Position numbers and translations under genes: made by a program
Origin: Jeotgalibacillus sp. ET6
GTDB lineage: Bacteria; Bacillota; Bacilli; Bacillales; Jeotgalibacillaceae
DNA: 64,000 nucleotides
NCBI RefSeq assembly: GCF_029667115.1
Contig: NZ_JARUIU010000011.1
Span: 33,920-97,919 of the forward strand
Direction: 5' to 3'
The notes under the pieces: model-generated
What the model saw: the letters and a program-made list of their open reading frames with translations, nothing else
What the model was told of the DNA's origin: nothing
The model's database searches: none
In this document: positions 1 to 9,713 of the stretch, in pieces
Layout of the letters: every line of letters starts with the position of its first letter
Position numbering within the stretch: the stretch's first letter is position 1

Positions 1-550
1 AAAAAGGGACCTCAATGGCAAGGTCAGGCTTTCGGACTTCCCAGACATTGCCATTTCGAAGCCACTGCTCCGGCAATTCAACCTGATAGCCATCAATTAT
101 TTTTTGTTCGAATAACCCGTGCTTATAACGGATTCCATGTCCATGGCCGGAGAGTTTCAGCGAAGCCATCGAATCAAGAAAACAGGCAGCCAGACGGCCA
201 AGCCCGCCATTTCCCAATCCTGCATCCACCTCAGCTTCTTCCAGTTCACTTAATTCAATACCTAATTCGCGCAGCCCTTTTTCTACAATGTCTTTCACAC
301 CAAGATTAATCAGTGAACTGACCAAAAGTCTTCCAAGTAAAAACTCAATTGATAAGTAATACACTTCCTTTTGGCCGCTCTTGCGAATATCTTCATTGGA
401 AACAATCCAGTTGGTACTGACAAATTCACGCACCATCATGCCAAGGGCCTGATATTGGTGCTGTTTTGTGGAATTAGCGAATGATACCCCGGCTGTTTGT
501 TCCAGCCTTTGGGAAAAAGAAGCTTTAAACTCATCTTTGCTATGGAACAT
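1..550 (-). CDS. glgP: glycogen phosphorylase, N-terminal part (cut by window edge)
   Basis: Phosphorolysis of alpha-1,4-glucan to glucose-1-phosphate. The reverse strand from the ATG at 550 reads MFHSKDEFKASF and continues with phosphorylase-family sequence, including YYLSIEFLLGRLL and the glycine-rich AGLGNGGLGRLAACFLDSMA, both hallmarks of the GT35 N-terminal domain. About 183 residues of an expected ~800 are present; the rest lies left of base 1. The start sits 3 nt after the glgA stop, with an AGAGGAGG ribosome binding site inside the end of glgA, so it is the last gene of the glg operon and translationally linked to glgA. Identification is secure from the motif and operon position. Confidence 0.93.
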   Translation of the reverse strand, partial: MFHSKDEFKASFSQRLEQTAGVSFANSTKQHQYQALGMMVREFVSTNWIVSNEDIRKSGQKEVYYLSIEFLLGRLLVSSLINLGVKDIVEKGLRELGIELSELEEAEVDAGLGNGGLGRLAACFLDSMASLKLSGHGHGIRYKHGLFEQKIIDGYQVELPEQWLRNGNVWEVRKPDLAIEVPF

Positions 551-553
551 GAA

Positions 554-1993
554 TTAATGCCTCCTCTTGAGCTTTGAATAAAGCTCGTGGTACTGAGCAG
601 CAGATTTTGCCCAGCTGTAATCTCCTGACATGGCATTTTCTCTTAAAGCTGGCCATGCCTGTTCATGCCGGTAAAAAGAGAGGGCACGAAGGATTGTGTG
701 TTTCATATCGTGTGCATTGTAATGAGCAAATGTAAAGCCGTTTCCGCTTAAATCCGTCTCGTCAAGAGAATGGACCGTATCATTGAGTCCTCCAGTCTCC
801 CGGGCGATGGGAACGGTACCGTATTGAAAGGAAATCAATTGACTCAATCCACATGGTTCGAAAAGTGAAGGCATTAAAAAGAAATCGGCACCAGCATAAA
901 TTTGATGGGCAATGGCTTCGCTAAATCCAATATAAACCCCCGCCTGTTCAGGGTAGGTGCCCGCAAGGTAATTAAAATAATCTTCATATTCATATTCACC
1001 GCTGCCAAGAACAATCAGCTGGACTTTTTCTTCCTCAAGCAGTTCATGCATGATCCGCTGAACTAAAGACAGACCTTTTTGTTCCGTCAGGCGGGTAACC
1101 ATGGCGATTACGGGAATGTCTTTATCCTCAGGCAGATTAAACTGCCGCTGAAGAGCGAGTTTATTTTCATCTTTCATTTCGATGGAATTCAGTGTGTAAT
1201 TCGTTTCAATCAGCGGGTCACTTTCCGGATTGTAGCTCTCAGTGTCAATTCCATTTAGAATCCCGTGCAGTTTAAACGACTGCTCGCGCAAAATGCCATC
1301 CAGCTGTTCTCCAAAAAAAGGAGTCAAAATTTCATCCCGGTAGGTGGGGCTTACCGTAGTCAGAGCATTTGAACTTAAAATCGCGCCTTTCATAAAATTG
1401 ACTGAGCCATTGTACTCAAGATCTCCTGAGTAATAATGATAATCGTCCAAATTCAGGCAGTCCCCTAATATTTCAGGTGTAAACCAGCCCTGGAATTGAA
1501 GATTATGAATGGTAAATACCGTTCTCATATCCCGGTAATAAGGATCGTTCCGGTATTTTCGATCAAGTAAGAAAGGGACCATTCCTGTATGCCAATCATG
1601 ACAGTGAATCAAATCCGGTTTAAATGGAATGACGGGAAGCGCCTCAAGTACAGCCTGGCAGAAAAAAGAAAATCGCTCGCCGTCATCTCCGTGACCGTAT
1701 AGCGTATCCCTGTAAAAATAATATTCATTATCAATGAGGTAGTAGGTCACATCATTATGTACAAGCGTTTCAATTCCGCAATATTGGCTTCTCCACGCCA
1801 TAGGGATGGAGATAGATGTGATTTTCTTTGCTTTTTGACGGAGCTCTTCTGCAATCATCGAATACTTCGGCATCATTACTCGTACATCTGATCCCATTTT
1901 TTTCAGCTCTTTAGGAAGAGCCCCGGCTACATCGCCGAGGCCCCCAGACTTTACAAATGGAGCACATTCGGATACTGCGAATAATATCTTCAC
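554..1993 (-). CDS. glgA: glycogen synthase (ADP-glucose starch/glycogen synthase, GT5)
   Basis: Elongates alpha-1,4-glucan from ADP-glucose. 479 residues, the usual bacterial GlgA length. The N-terminus carries the ADP-glucose-binding KSGGLGDVAGALP loop (residues 16-28), and a second glycosyltransferase lobe contains VIAMVTRLTEQKGL and the FEPCGLSQLISFQYGTVP block typical of GT5 enzymes. The start is GTG, overlapping the glgD stop as GTGA, so translation is coupled to glgD. glgP follows 3 nt downstream. Fourth gene of the glgBCDAP operon. Confidence 0.96.
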   Translation of the reverse strand: MKILFAVSECAPFVKSGGLGDVAGALPKELKKMGSDVRVMMPKYSMIAEELRQKAKKITSISIPMAWRSQYCGIETLVHNDVTYYLIDNEYYFYRDTLYGHGDDGERFSFFCQAVLEALPVIPFKPDLIHCHDWHTGMVPFLLDRKYRNDPYYRDMRTVFTIHNLQFQGWFTPEILGDCLNLDDYHYYSGDLEYNGSVNFMKGAILSSNALTTVSPTYRDEILTPFFGEQLDGILREQSFKLHGILNGIDTESYNPESDPLIETNYTLNSIEMKDENKLALQRQFNLPEDKDIPVIAMVTRLTEQKGLSLVQRIMHELLEEEKVQLIVLGSGEYEYEDYFNYLAGTYPEQAGVYIGFSEAIAHQIYAGADFFLMPSLFEPCGLSQLISFQYGTVPIARETGGLNDTVHSLDETDLSGNGFTFAHYNAHDMKHTILRALSFYRHEQAWPALRENAMSGDYSWAKSAAQYHELYSKLKRRH

Positions 1994-3015
1994 ATGCTCA
2001 CCGCCATTTCACGAACTGTTCCTTTACGCAGAACAAGCGGTTTTTCAGGAGAACCTTTTAAGGTTACACCGTCTAAGACCCTGACATCTTTGTCAAGAAT
2101 CACATACTCAAGCGTACAACCTTCTCCAATTTGACTTTTTTGCATCACAACACAATTCGTAACATGTGAGTTTCTGCCAATTTTAACCGCTCTTGATATA
2201 ATGCTGCTGTTCACTCTGCCTTCAATGACTGCACCATTTGCAATCATGGAATTCGTGACAGTAGAGGCTGAAGAATAACGGGTAGGTGGCTCATCTTTTA
2301 CCTTTGTAAACACAGGACGGTCAGCAGGGAAGAGCTGATTCCAGACAGTAGGGTCAAGCAGCTTCATTGAATGGTGAAAATACGCCTCGATTGAATTCAT
2401 AATAGCAGCATACCCTGTGTGGGTGTATGTGCCGATATTAAAGTTGTGAAGCGGCTGGTTGACCACATCTGATACAGAAATAAACTGCGAGTTTTTCCGG
2501 TTCTCAATAAGCTCAATCAACAATGATTTTTTAACAATATACATATCGAGGGAATGTGTATGATTCACCAGTTCAGTAATATCATGATCATGAATCAGGT
2601 GCTCAGCCAGTGCTTCCTCAATATCGATATTGGTGATGACATAGCTGTTTGCGATAAAGACATAGTCCTGGTGACTGCGTTTAAAAAAGTCTAAGTGCTG
2701 ATCCAGGCGTGCAAAGGAGCCCACAGTACTGTTTTCATTTGGTTCAAAAAATGGCGGGAGAAAGAATAATCCATCTTTTTTTCGATCCAGGTCCCAATTT
2801 TTACCCGATCCGATATGATCCATTAACGATCGATATTGATGTTTTGGGAATATAGCTACGCTCTCGACTCCTGAATTCACCATATTGGACAAAATAAAAT
2901 CGATAAACCGATATCTTCCCGCAAATGGAATTGAGGCAACGGAACGGTTCAGGGAAAGATCCTGGAGTCCTCCAACCACATTGGTAGCATCAATCACTCC
3001 TAATAAACGGCTCAT
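1990..3015 (-). CDS. glgD: glucose-1-phosphate adenylyltransferase subunit GlgD
   Basis: Regulatory-type partner of GlgC in Bacillus glycogen synthesis. 341 residues with a nucleotidyltransferase fold and a C-terminal left-handed beta-helix (residues ~245-330, hexapeptide-like repeats such as [18 protein letters not shown]). The N-terminus is degenerate compared with GlgC: where GlgC has LAGGQGSRL, this protein has [17 protein letters not shown], so the catalytic glycine-rich loop is lost, as expected for GlgD. The ATG overlaps the glgC stop as ATGA. In B. subtilis GlgC needs GlgD for full activity; that role is inferred here from orthology and position. Confidence 0.93.
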   Translation of the reverse strand: MSRLLGVIDATNVVGGLQDLSLNRSVASIPFAGRYRFIDFILSNMVNSGVESVAIFPKHQYRSLMDHIGSGKNWDLDRKKDGLFFLPPFFEPNENSTVGSFARLDQHLDFFKRSHQDYVFIANSYVITNIDIEEALAEHLIHDHDITELVNHTHSLDMYIVKKSLLIELIENRKNSQFISVSDVVNQPLHNFNIGTYTHTGYAAIMNSIEAYFHHSMKLLDPTVWNQLFPADRPVFTKVKDEPPTRYSSASTVTNSMIANGAVIEGRVNSSIISRAVKIGRNSHVTNCVVMQKSQIGEGCTLEYVILDKDVRVLDGVTLKGSPEKPLVLRKGTVREMAVSM

Positions 3016-4172
3016 GCAGTCACGTCCTTTCTTAGTTTCTCAATCAATTCATCCGTTACAAGAATGATGTCTGAAGAATTGTCTTCAGGCTCAATCGTAA
3101 TTCCATCCGGCACGTGAATTCCTTCCGGAACAATTGCTCTTCTGACCACTGAATTGCTGCCAATAACCGCATCCGGCATGATCACAGCTTCATCGATCAG
3201 TGAACCTTCTCCGGTTTTCACTCCCTGAAAAATAACGGAGTGCTGTACTTTTCCTTCGATGAAACAGCCCTCATTGACCAGAGATTCTTTGACCTCTGCA
3301 TGGTGTGAGATATATTGAGGCGGCTGATTCGGGTTACGTGAATAAATTCTCCAAGAGTGATCAAATAGATTCAAGCCGGGATTTTCTTTAAGAAGATCCA
3401 TATTGGCTTCCCAAAGACTTTTTACTGTACCAACATCTTTCCAGTAGCCGTCAAAAGGATAAGCCATCAGGCGCTTGTCTTCGTTTAAGAAAAGCGGAAT
3501 AAGATCTTTCCCGAAGTCATGGCTGGACTCTTCGTTAACATTATCAACCTCTAGGAACTCTTTTAATGCCTTCCAGTTGAAAATATAAATTCCCATGGAC
3601 GCCAGGTTGCTTTTCGGTTCAGCCGGCTTTTCATCAAATTCAAGGATTTCATAGTCTTTGTTTGTATTCATAATGCCAAAACGGCTGGCTTCATCCCATG
3701 GAACTTCAACTACTGAAATGGTGGCTTCAGCTTCGTTTTGGATGTGATAGTCAAGCATTTTTGAGTAATCCATTTTATAAATATGATCACCTGACAGCAC
3801 AAGAACATATTCAGGATTGTACTGCTCAATGTATTTCATATTGTGGTAAATGGCATTCGCTGTTCCGCTGTACCATTTAACTTCCGATGCTTCTGTATAA
3901 GGAGGGAGGACGGTAACACCGCCATTTCGACGGTCAAGATCCCATGCACTTCCAATGCCGATATAGGAATTCAGCACAAGCGGCTGGTACTGCGTCAGAA
4001 CGCCTACTGTGTCGATCCCTGAATTTGTGCAATTACTTAAGGTGAAATCAATAATTCTGTATTTTCCTCCGAATGGAACAGCCGGTTTTGCAATGCTCGT
4101 TGTAAGTGATTGAAGACGGCTTCCTTGTCCTCCTGCTAATAACATGGCAACACATTTTTTCTTTACCATCAT
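3012..4172 (-). CDS. glgC: glucose-1-phosphate adenylyltransferase, catalytic subunit GlgC
   Basis: Makes ADP-glucose from glucose-1-phosphate and ATP, the committed step of glycogen synthesis. 386 residues. The pyrophosphorylase loop [32 protein letters not shown], the substrate-binding GDHIYKMDY and the FDEKP motif are all intact, followed by a C-terminal beta-helix. Two consecutive ATGs open the frame; the second (4169, MVKKKCVAM) aligns better with the B. subtilis start and gives better spacing to the AAGGGGTG ribosome binding site. Overlaps glgD by four bases and follows glgB by about 35 nt. Confidence 0.96.
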   Translation of the reverse strand: MMVKKKCVAMLLAGGQGSRLQSLTTSIAKPAVPFGGKYRIIDFTLSNCTNSGIDTVGVLTQYQPLVLNSYIGIGSAWDLDRRNGGVTVLPPYTEASEVKWYSGTANAIYHNMKYIEQYNPEYVLVLSGDHIYKMDYSKMLDYHIQNEAEATISVVEVPWDEASRFGIMNTNKDYEILEFDEKPAEPKSNLASMGIYIFNWKALKEFLEVDNVNEESSHDFGKDLIPLFLNEDKRLMAYPFDGYWKDVGTVKSLWEANMDLLKENPGLNLFDHSWRIYSRNPNQPPQYISHHAEVKESLVNEGCFIEGKVQHSVIFQGVKTGEGSLIDEAVIMPDAVIGSNSVVRRAIVPEGIHVPDGITIEPEDNSSDIILVTDELIEKLRKDVTA

Positions 4173-4208
4173 GTCACACCCCTTATTTAATAATTATAAT
4201 CTGCCCGA

Positions 4209-6074
4209 TTATTTGGATGGCTTCCAAACCGTCATTCCAAAAGGCGGGATCGAAATGGTAATCGCCTGATCGCGGTTATGGATCGAAACGTTTTCAGTTT
4301 CTGTTTTTGTTTGATGTGGCTGTCCCGAACCGCCATATTCAGCCAGATCACTATTGAAAACCTCACTCCACTTTCCTTTCATTGGAACTCCGACTTTAAA
4401 TGCCTCGTAAGTGACATTCGTAAAATTGCATGCAATCACGAGCGTGTCACTTTTTCTTTTTCCTTTACGGATAAATGTGTAAATGCTTTGCTCTGCGTTA
4501 TCTGCATCGATCCATTCAAAGCCGGAAGGATCGTGGTCAAGCTGATACAGGGCTTTTTGTCCGAGGTAAAAGGACAGCAGCTCTTTTGTAAAAACATCTG
4601 TTTTTGCATGTGATTCGTAGTCCTTTAAAAACCAGTCAAGACCTTGAACAAACTTCCATTCATCATATTGACCAAACTCAGCTCCCATAAACAGGAGCTT
4701 TTTTCCAGGGTGAACCATCATAAAAGATAAAAGCAATCTGAGCTGGGCAAACTTTTCCCAATAGTCTCCCGGCATCTTATGCAATAGAGAACGCTTACCA
4801 TGCACAACTTCATCATGTGAAAGAGGCAAAATAAAATTTTCCGAATAAGAATACACAAGTGAAAAGGTCATTTTATGATGATGATGCCTGCGCTCAAATG
4901 GTGGACGTTCCATATAATCCAGCACATCATTCATCCAGCCCATATTCCATTTATAATTGAATCCAAGGCCGCCTTCATGAACAGGGGAGGTAACGTTTGA
5001 CCAGTCAGTAGAATCTTCTGCCATCATAAGAAATTGAGGATGTTCTTTAAATACGGCTGTATTTAACTCCTGAAGAAACTCAATTGTATAGGGATTTACG
5101 GCTGAAGGTTCGCTGTTGGCCCAATAGAGCATATTTGCAACCGCATCAACCCGGAGTCCGTCAATTTTAAATGTTTCAATCCAGTATAAGGCATTGGATA
5201 TAAGAAAGCTTCTGACCTCTCCCTTTGCCAAATTAAAATTGGCGGTACCCCACTCGATGTTTTCACGATCTGCAAACGTGTCGTATTCGTAGGTTGGCTC
5301 TCCATCAAACATATAAAGCCCTTGTTCATCCTTGCAAAAATGGCCGGGCACCCAATCAAGTAGAACGCCTATATCCTCCTGATGACAGTGATCGATAAAG
5401 TACATCAGGTCGTGTGGGGTTCCAAATCGGGCTGTTGGAGAGAAATAGCCTATGCCCTGATATCCCCAGGAAGCATCAAGGGGATGCTCGGTCAGCGGAA
5501 GAATTTCAATGTGCGTAAAGCCTCTTTCCTTAATATAAGGAATGAGCTCATCCACCAGCTCACGATACGTATAATAGGAGCCATCTTCCTTTTGTTTCCA
5601 GGAATTTAAATGCAGTTCATAAATGGCAAGAGGTCTTTCGTAAACAGGGCGTCTTCTGCGCACGCGCTGCCGATAAAGCTTGTCATTCCAGACGTACCCT
5701 TTTGTGTCATACACAACAGATGCCGTATTTGGGCGAAGCTCTGAATAAAACGCATAGGGGTCCGCTTTAAGCACCACATCCCCATTTGATGTCTGAATGG
5801 AGTACTTATATACTTCGCCCTCAAGATCCTGTTCAATTCCTGTACTCCAGATTCCTTCATTGTTTAATTTTTCAAGAGGATGAGAATCAGGGTTCCAGTT
5901 ATTAAAGTTTCCTACTACCGATACAGAAACAGCATGAGGCGCCCAGACAGTGAAACGGGTGAGCAAAGTAGCAGATCTTCTTTTTATTAAATGTGCCCCA
6001 AAAAGTTTATGGGCTTGGTACAGGGTGCCTTCGTGAAACAAATGAACATCGTATTCGCTTGGTGCAGCAATCAT
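4209..6074 (-). CDS. glgB: 1,4-alpha-glucan branching enzyme
   Basis: Introduces alpha-1,6 branches into glycogen. 621 residues, the typical length of Bacillus GlgB. An N-terminal CBM48 domain (residues ~35-120, FTVWAPHAVSVSVVGNFNNW) is followed by a GH13 barrel with the catalytic nucleophile in IDGLRVDAVANML, the acid/base in MMAEDST and the conserved LPLSHDEVVHGK. The ATG follows an AAAGGATGAGGG ribosome binding site. First gene of the glg operon; in B. subtilis this operon is expressed in sporulating cells, but I could not assign the promoter type here. Confidence 0.96.
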   Translation of the reverse strand: MIAAPSEYDVHLFHEGTLYQAHKLFGAHLIKRRSATLLTRFTVWAPHAVSVSVVGNFNNWNPDSHPLEKLNNEGIWSTGIEQDLEGEVYKYSIQTSNGDVVLKADPYAFYSELRPNTASVVYDTKGYVWNDKLYRQRVRRRRPVYERPLAIYELHLNSWKQKEDGSYYTYRELVDELIPYIKERGFTHIEILPLTEHPLDASWGYQGIGYFSPTARFGTPHDLMYFIDHCHQEDIGVLLDWVPGHFCKDEQGLYMFDGEPTYEYDTFADRENIEWGTANFNLAKGEVRSFLISNALYWIETFKIDGLRVDAVANMLYWANSEPSAVNPYTIEFLQELNTAVFKEHPQFLMMAEDSTDWSNVTSPVHEGGLGFNYKWNMGWMNDVLDYMERPPFERRHHHHKMTFSLVYSYSENFILPLSHDEVVHGKRSLLHKMPGDYWEKFAQLRLLLSFMMVHPGKKLLFMGAEFGQYDEWKFVQGLDWFLKDYESHAKTDVFTKELLSFYLGQKALYQLDHDPSGFEWIDADNAEQSIYTFIRKGKRKSDTLVIACNFTNVTYEAFKVGVPMKGKWSEVFNSDLAEYGGSGQPHQTKTETENVSIHNRDQAITISIPPFGMTVWKPSK

Positions 6075-6497
6075 TAGAGGCCCTCATCCTTTCTTAGGAG
6101 TGTATAAAATAGCTATTCTACATGAAGAGAGTAAAACCCTTGAAAAGAAAAGCATTTTTAGTAAAAAAAGATTTAATGGACGTGGTTTTAGAACTTTTTA
6201 TACTATTCTCCCTTTAAATCTGGATAAATGAGAAAAAAGCTGCTTAAAACCACAATGGTGATTCTGTATTTGCAAGACCTTCTGCAAGGGAGAGTCTACA
6301 AAAAACCAATTACAGCATTTCAAATATTTAGCAGCTATTAGAAAATAGTTTTATCTTTCTGTACCCCTATTTTCTCCAGGTTAATCACAAGATAAAAAAA
6401 TCCGAAAAGGGAATATTCTCCTTTTCGGATTTTTCTAATCATCTTTATTTATTATCTGAACGAAAGCAAGCCCGGACAGATTGAAGTATACGTGCGC
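6075..6497. other. intergenic region between glgB and putP
   Basis: The right part holds the putP terminator hairpin at 6395-6435. The left part must hold the leftward glg promoter; the stretch upstream of glgB is AT-rich, but I see no unambiguous -35/-10 pair. No supportable open reading frame. Confidence 0.6.
6395..6435 (-). terminator. rho-independent terminator of putP (may work in both directions)
   Basis: Perfect inverted repeat AAAAATCCGAAAAGG and CCTTTTCGGATTTTT around a 7-9 nt loop, with T runs on both sides. It sits ~60 bp beyond the stop of the leftward proline symporter gene. Confidence 0.85.
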
Positions 6498-7997
6498 TTA
6501 TTTATTTGATTCAATTTCATGTACTTTTTCAAACTCATCATAGCCTTCTCGTACAGGCTTGCGTGAATTTCCAGTTGTCAAACTCACTACAATGATAGCC
6601 AGCATACTCAAGAAGAATCCTGGAACCATTTCGTATAAGAAACCGCTCAAATCAAATACATATACCCACAGAATAACTGTAATGGCCCCTGTCAGCATTC
6701 CTGCAAGAGCGCCCCAGCGGTTCATTCTCTTCCAATAAAGGCTCAGCAGAATGGCAGGTCCAAATGCAGAACCAAATCCTGCCCATGCATTACTTACTAA
6801 ATCAAGAATCGTACTGTCTGAATCGAGTGACAGGAATACCGCCACAATCGCAACGAGAAGTACAGCAATACGACCAACCAATACGAGTTCCTTATCGGAA
6901 GCTCCACGCTTTAGAAACGTGTTATAAAAATCTTCTGTCAGCGCACTTGATGTTACAAGAAGCTGAGAAGAGATGGTGCTCATAATTGCAGCTAAAATAG
7001 CAGCAAGCAGGAACCCTGAGATAATTGGGTGAAATAAGACTTGTGAGAAGAAGACAAATATTGTCTCCGGATCCGCTAATTCCTGTCCGGTTGTTGTAAT
7101 GTAGGCAAGACCGGTAAGACCTGTAAAAAGTGCTCCAATGATGGCTACAACCATCCAGGTCATTCCGATTCTGCGGGCAGCGGTTAGAGATTTAACATCC
7201 CGGATCGCCATAAAGCGGACAATAATATGAGGCTGTCCGAAATAACCAAGTCCCCATGCTAACAGCCCAATCATTCCTAGAACAGTAGTTCCTTCAAAAA
7301 ATGATGTAAGTGTAGGATCTACAGCTTCAAGCGTATCAAAAGTAGGGCCTATTCCGCCAAGCTCCATAAAGGCAACCACTGGCACAAGAATAAGTGCAAG
7401 AAACATAATACAGCCCTGAACAAAGTCTGTGATACTAACTGCAAGGAATCCTCCAAACAATGTGTAAGCAAGAACCACGCCAGCAGTAATAATTAAACCG
7501 GTTAAATAATCCATTCCAAATGCGCTTTGGAAAAGAACACCTCCGGCTACCATGCCCGAAGACGTATACACGGTAAAGAAAATGATGATGACAATAGCAG
7601 AAACAAATCTTAGAATTTTCGTGTTATCCACAAATCGATTTTCAAAATAATCCGGAATTGTAATCGAATCGTTTGCCACCTCCGTATAGGTTCGAAGGCG
7701 AGGTGCAACAAGAATGTAATTTAAATACGCACCAATTGATAAACCAACCGCAATCCACATGCCCGAAAGTCCGGAAACATAGATCGAGCCTGGTAAACCA
7801 AGCAGCATCCATCCACTCATGTCAGATGCTCCGGCAGATAGCGCCGTGACTGCAGGGCCGACTTTTCTTCCCCCAAGCATATACTCTGATAAATCCCCAG
7901 TTGATTTTTTATAGGCATATAATCCAATGCCCAGCATTCCGATAAAGTAAAGCGCTAGTGAGACGTAAACTTCCCATCCAATCGTAACGGCTTCCAC
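6498..7997 (-). CDS. putP: sodium/proline symporter (SSS family, PutP/OpuE-like)
   Basis: Na+-coupled proline uptake across the cytoplasmic membrane, for nutrition or osmoprotection. 499 residues with about 13 hydrophobic segments and the SSS signatures GASDMSGWMLLGLPG, FVQGCIMFLALILVPV and WAGFGSAFGPAILLSLYWKR. The GTG start follows an AAAGGGGAGA ribosome binding site. Its position just upstream of gatCAB matches opuE (yerK) of B. subtilis, so an OpuE osmoprotection role is as likely as catabolic PutP; no put catabolic genes are adjacent. The sequence alone cannot separate the two. Confidence 0.92.
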   Translation of the reverse strand: MEAVTIGWEVYVSLALYFIGMLGIGLYAYKKSTGDLSEYMLGGRKVGPAVTALSAGASDMSGWMLLGLPGSIYVSGLSGMWIAVGLSIGAYLNYILVAPRLRTYTEVANDSITIPDYFENRFVDNTKILRFVSAIVIIIFFTVYTSSGMVAGGVLFQSAFGMDYLTGLIITAGVVLAYTLFGGFLAVSITDFVQGCIMFLALILVPVVAFMELGGIGPTFDTLEAVDPTLTSFFEGTTVLGMIGLLAWGLGYFGQPHIIVRFMAIRDVKSLTAARRIGMTWMVVAIIGALFTGLTGLAYITTTGQELADPETIFVFFSQVLFHPIISGFLLAAILAAIMSTISSQLLVTSSALTEDFYNTFLKRGASDKELVLVGRIAVLLVAIVAVFLSLDSDSTILDLVSNAWAGFGSAFGPAILLSLYWKRMNRWGALAGMLTGAITVILWVYVFDLSGFLYEMVPGFFLSMLAIIVVSLTTGNSRKPVREGYDEFEKVHEIESNK

Positions 7998-8472
7998 AAT
8001 ATCTCCCCTTTCATAGGTTTATTTTTGTCTATACACGTTCTAGACACTTACAGTTGAATAACCTAACAAACAAATAACCTTTATTCAAGCAGGCTAAACT
8101 AGGTAAAGGATGGTAATTTAGACTTACTTCCTTATGGTATCAAGGGTTAACGCGGTTTTTTTGTAAAATTAAAATAAAACTATTCTAACAATTCTAACAA
8201 TACTTTCGAACGATTTTTGGTAAATCATGTAATTAACTAAAACCTGCAATAAAGCAGACTATTTTAAGATTTTTCAAAAAATAATCAAAAATGCTCCTAT
8301 ACCTATTGTCACAAATAAACCGTTTTTTATGCATCCATTTCAGCAAATATAGAAGCAGGGTCAAAAGTTGCATCACCTGTCACGTTTAATGCGGCTGTTT
8401 GACGTGAATAGTAGCATAATATGAGTTAGAATAAATGGTATAAAATGAACCAAGTCAAAGCGGGGTGGCAAC
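7998..8472. other. divergent intergenic region, putP / yueI-like gene
   Basis: About 475 bp of AT-rich DNA between two divergent genes, expected to hold both promoters. I see no convincing open reading frame, riboswitch or strong inverted repeat. The sequence before the yueI-like gene ends in a good GGGGTGG ribosome binding site. Confidence 0.5.
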
Positions 8473-8904
8473 ATGAGCAAGCAGCAAAAAAGCGTTGATG
8501 ACTATATTCAGGATGGCATTTACGGAGCAAAAGAAACCTTGCCCGATGAACGCAGGAAATATCTTGGTACAATCAGGGAACGAATCGAATTTGTTCTGTA
8601 TCAAAATCAGGTAAGAGAAGAAACTGTTTATCCGGAAATAAAAGAAGCTGCAAAGAAGCACACCAATCTTAAAATGTTCATAAATGGGAACATGAACTAC
8701 CGTTTTTATTCAAAATACATTCAGCTGGCAGATGAGCACAAGCTGTCATATACGGTTGTCTCAAATAAAGAGCATAACGCTGAATATGGACTCGTCCTGG
8801 CGCACCATGATGCAGTAGAAAAAGCTGAAATCGAACTGCCAAAAAGAAAAAAAGAAAAAAAGAAGAAAGAAAAGCCATCTTTCTTTAAACGATTATTTGG
8901 GTAA
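8473..8904 (+). CDS. YueI-like protein (DUF1694)
   Basis: 143 residues, soluble, function unknown. It reads DYIQDGIYGAKETLPDERRKYLGTIRERIE as consecutive blocks, then an INGNMNYRFYSKYIQLADE core and an HNAEYGLVLAH block, the pattern I recall for B. subtilis YueI. The C-terminus is a highly basic tail (KRKKEKKKKEK) ending in FFKRLFG, which could contact nucleic acid or membrane. ATG with a GGGGTGG ribosome binding site; terminator at 9150. The family assignment is from memory of the sequence pattern, and no function is implied. Confidence 0.75.
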   Translation: MSKQQKSVDDYIQDGIYGAKETLPDERRKYLGTIRERIEFVLYQNQVREETVYPEIKEAAKKHTNLKMFINGNMNYRFYSKYIQLADEHKLSYTVVSNKEHNAEYGLVLAHHDAVEKAEIELPKRKKEKKKKEKPSFFKRLFG

Positions 8905-9149
8905 GTGCTTCTAACAAGAACAAAGTCATATAAAGAAATAGCCTACCCCGTCAGTATGGAACTCCTTCCTGGAAGAAGCTTTTTACTACCGTATTTTAGG
9001 AATAGGTTCATTGAAGCGGAAGGCGGGGACTCCCGCCACACGAAAAGCTTTGGGATGAATGAGCGAAGGATGGGAGCTCTTTTAGTAATGGCAGAAGTAA
9101 ATTTTAAGCATTGAGGACCCAATGCGTTAGCATGCAGGGCAGTCTACAG

Positions 9150-9182
9150 AAGGTTGTGACATATTTGTCACGGCCTTTTTTG
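9150..9182 (+). terminator. terminator downstream of the YueI-like gene
   Basis: Stem AAGGTTGTGACA / TGTCACGGCCTT with a short TATT loop, followed by a run of six T. It lies about 245 bp past the stop, behind a degenerate copy of the dispersed intergenic element. Confidence 0.7.
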
Positions 9183-9409
9183 ATGTTTTCTAGATATGAT
9201 TCGATGTCCTGTTAAATGACAAAATTTCTTCTATTTAAATAGTAGCCCATAAGAGATTGGGCAAATAATTTGGTTAAAAAGAGTTAATAAATAGATCAGG
9301 CATTATATGGGTTGAATTTTTTCACCAAGCAGTTTGCCTTCTAAAGAGGCTTTTTGGTATGATAAACAGTATTGTGAGTGTTCGAACAATCGCGGAGGTG
9401 ACTGACACA

Positions 9410-9700
9410 ATGACAAAAATAACAACAGATGAAGTGAAGCACGTAGCCCACTTGGCGCGTCTAGCTATTACAGAACAGGAAGCAGAACAATTTGCTGAGC
9501 AGCTGGGATCCATTATTACATTTGCTGAGCAACTGAATGAACTGGATACAGATCACGTAGAGCCTACGACACATGTTCTTGAGATGAAAAATATCATGCG
9601 TGAGGACAAGTCAACAGGCGGTCTTCCCCGTGAAGAAGTATTGAAAAACGCACCGGATCATCAGGATGGCCAAGTAAAAGTGCCGACGATTCTGGAATAG
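9410..9700 (+). CDS. gatC: aspartyl/glutamyl-tRNA amidotransferase subunit C
   Basis: Small scaffold subunit of GatCAB, which converts Glu-tRNA(Gln) and Asp-tRNA(Asn) to their amide forms. Starting at the ATG at 9410 it has 96 residues, the B. subtilis length, with the family pattern [12 protein letters not shown] and [14 protein letters not shown]. The frame stays open further upstream, but the GGAGGTGA ribosome binding site at ~9393 selects 9410. gatA follows 13 nt downstream. Confidence 0.95.
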   Translation: MTKITTDEVKHVAHLARLAITEQEAEQFAEQLGSIITFAEQLNELDTDHVEPTTHVLEMKNIMREDKSTGGLPREEVLKNAPDHQDGQVKVPTILE

Positions 9701-9713
9701 GGAGGGGAAACAG

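Noticed and set aside
436..636. 66-codon minus-strand frame across the glgA/glgP junction
   Set aside because: Off-frame reading over the end of glgA and start of glgP, both of which are well supported in other frames.
8905..9114. 69-codon plus-strand frame after the YueI-like gene
   Set aside because: Starts at the stop of the previous gene without a ribosome binding site and overlaps a degraded copy of the dispersed element (AAGGCGGGGACTCC); composition is not coding-like.
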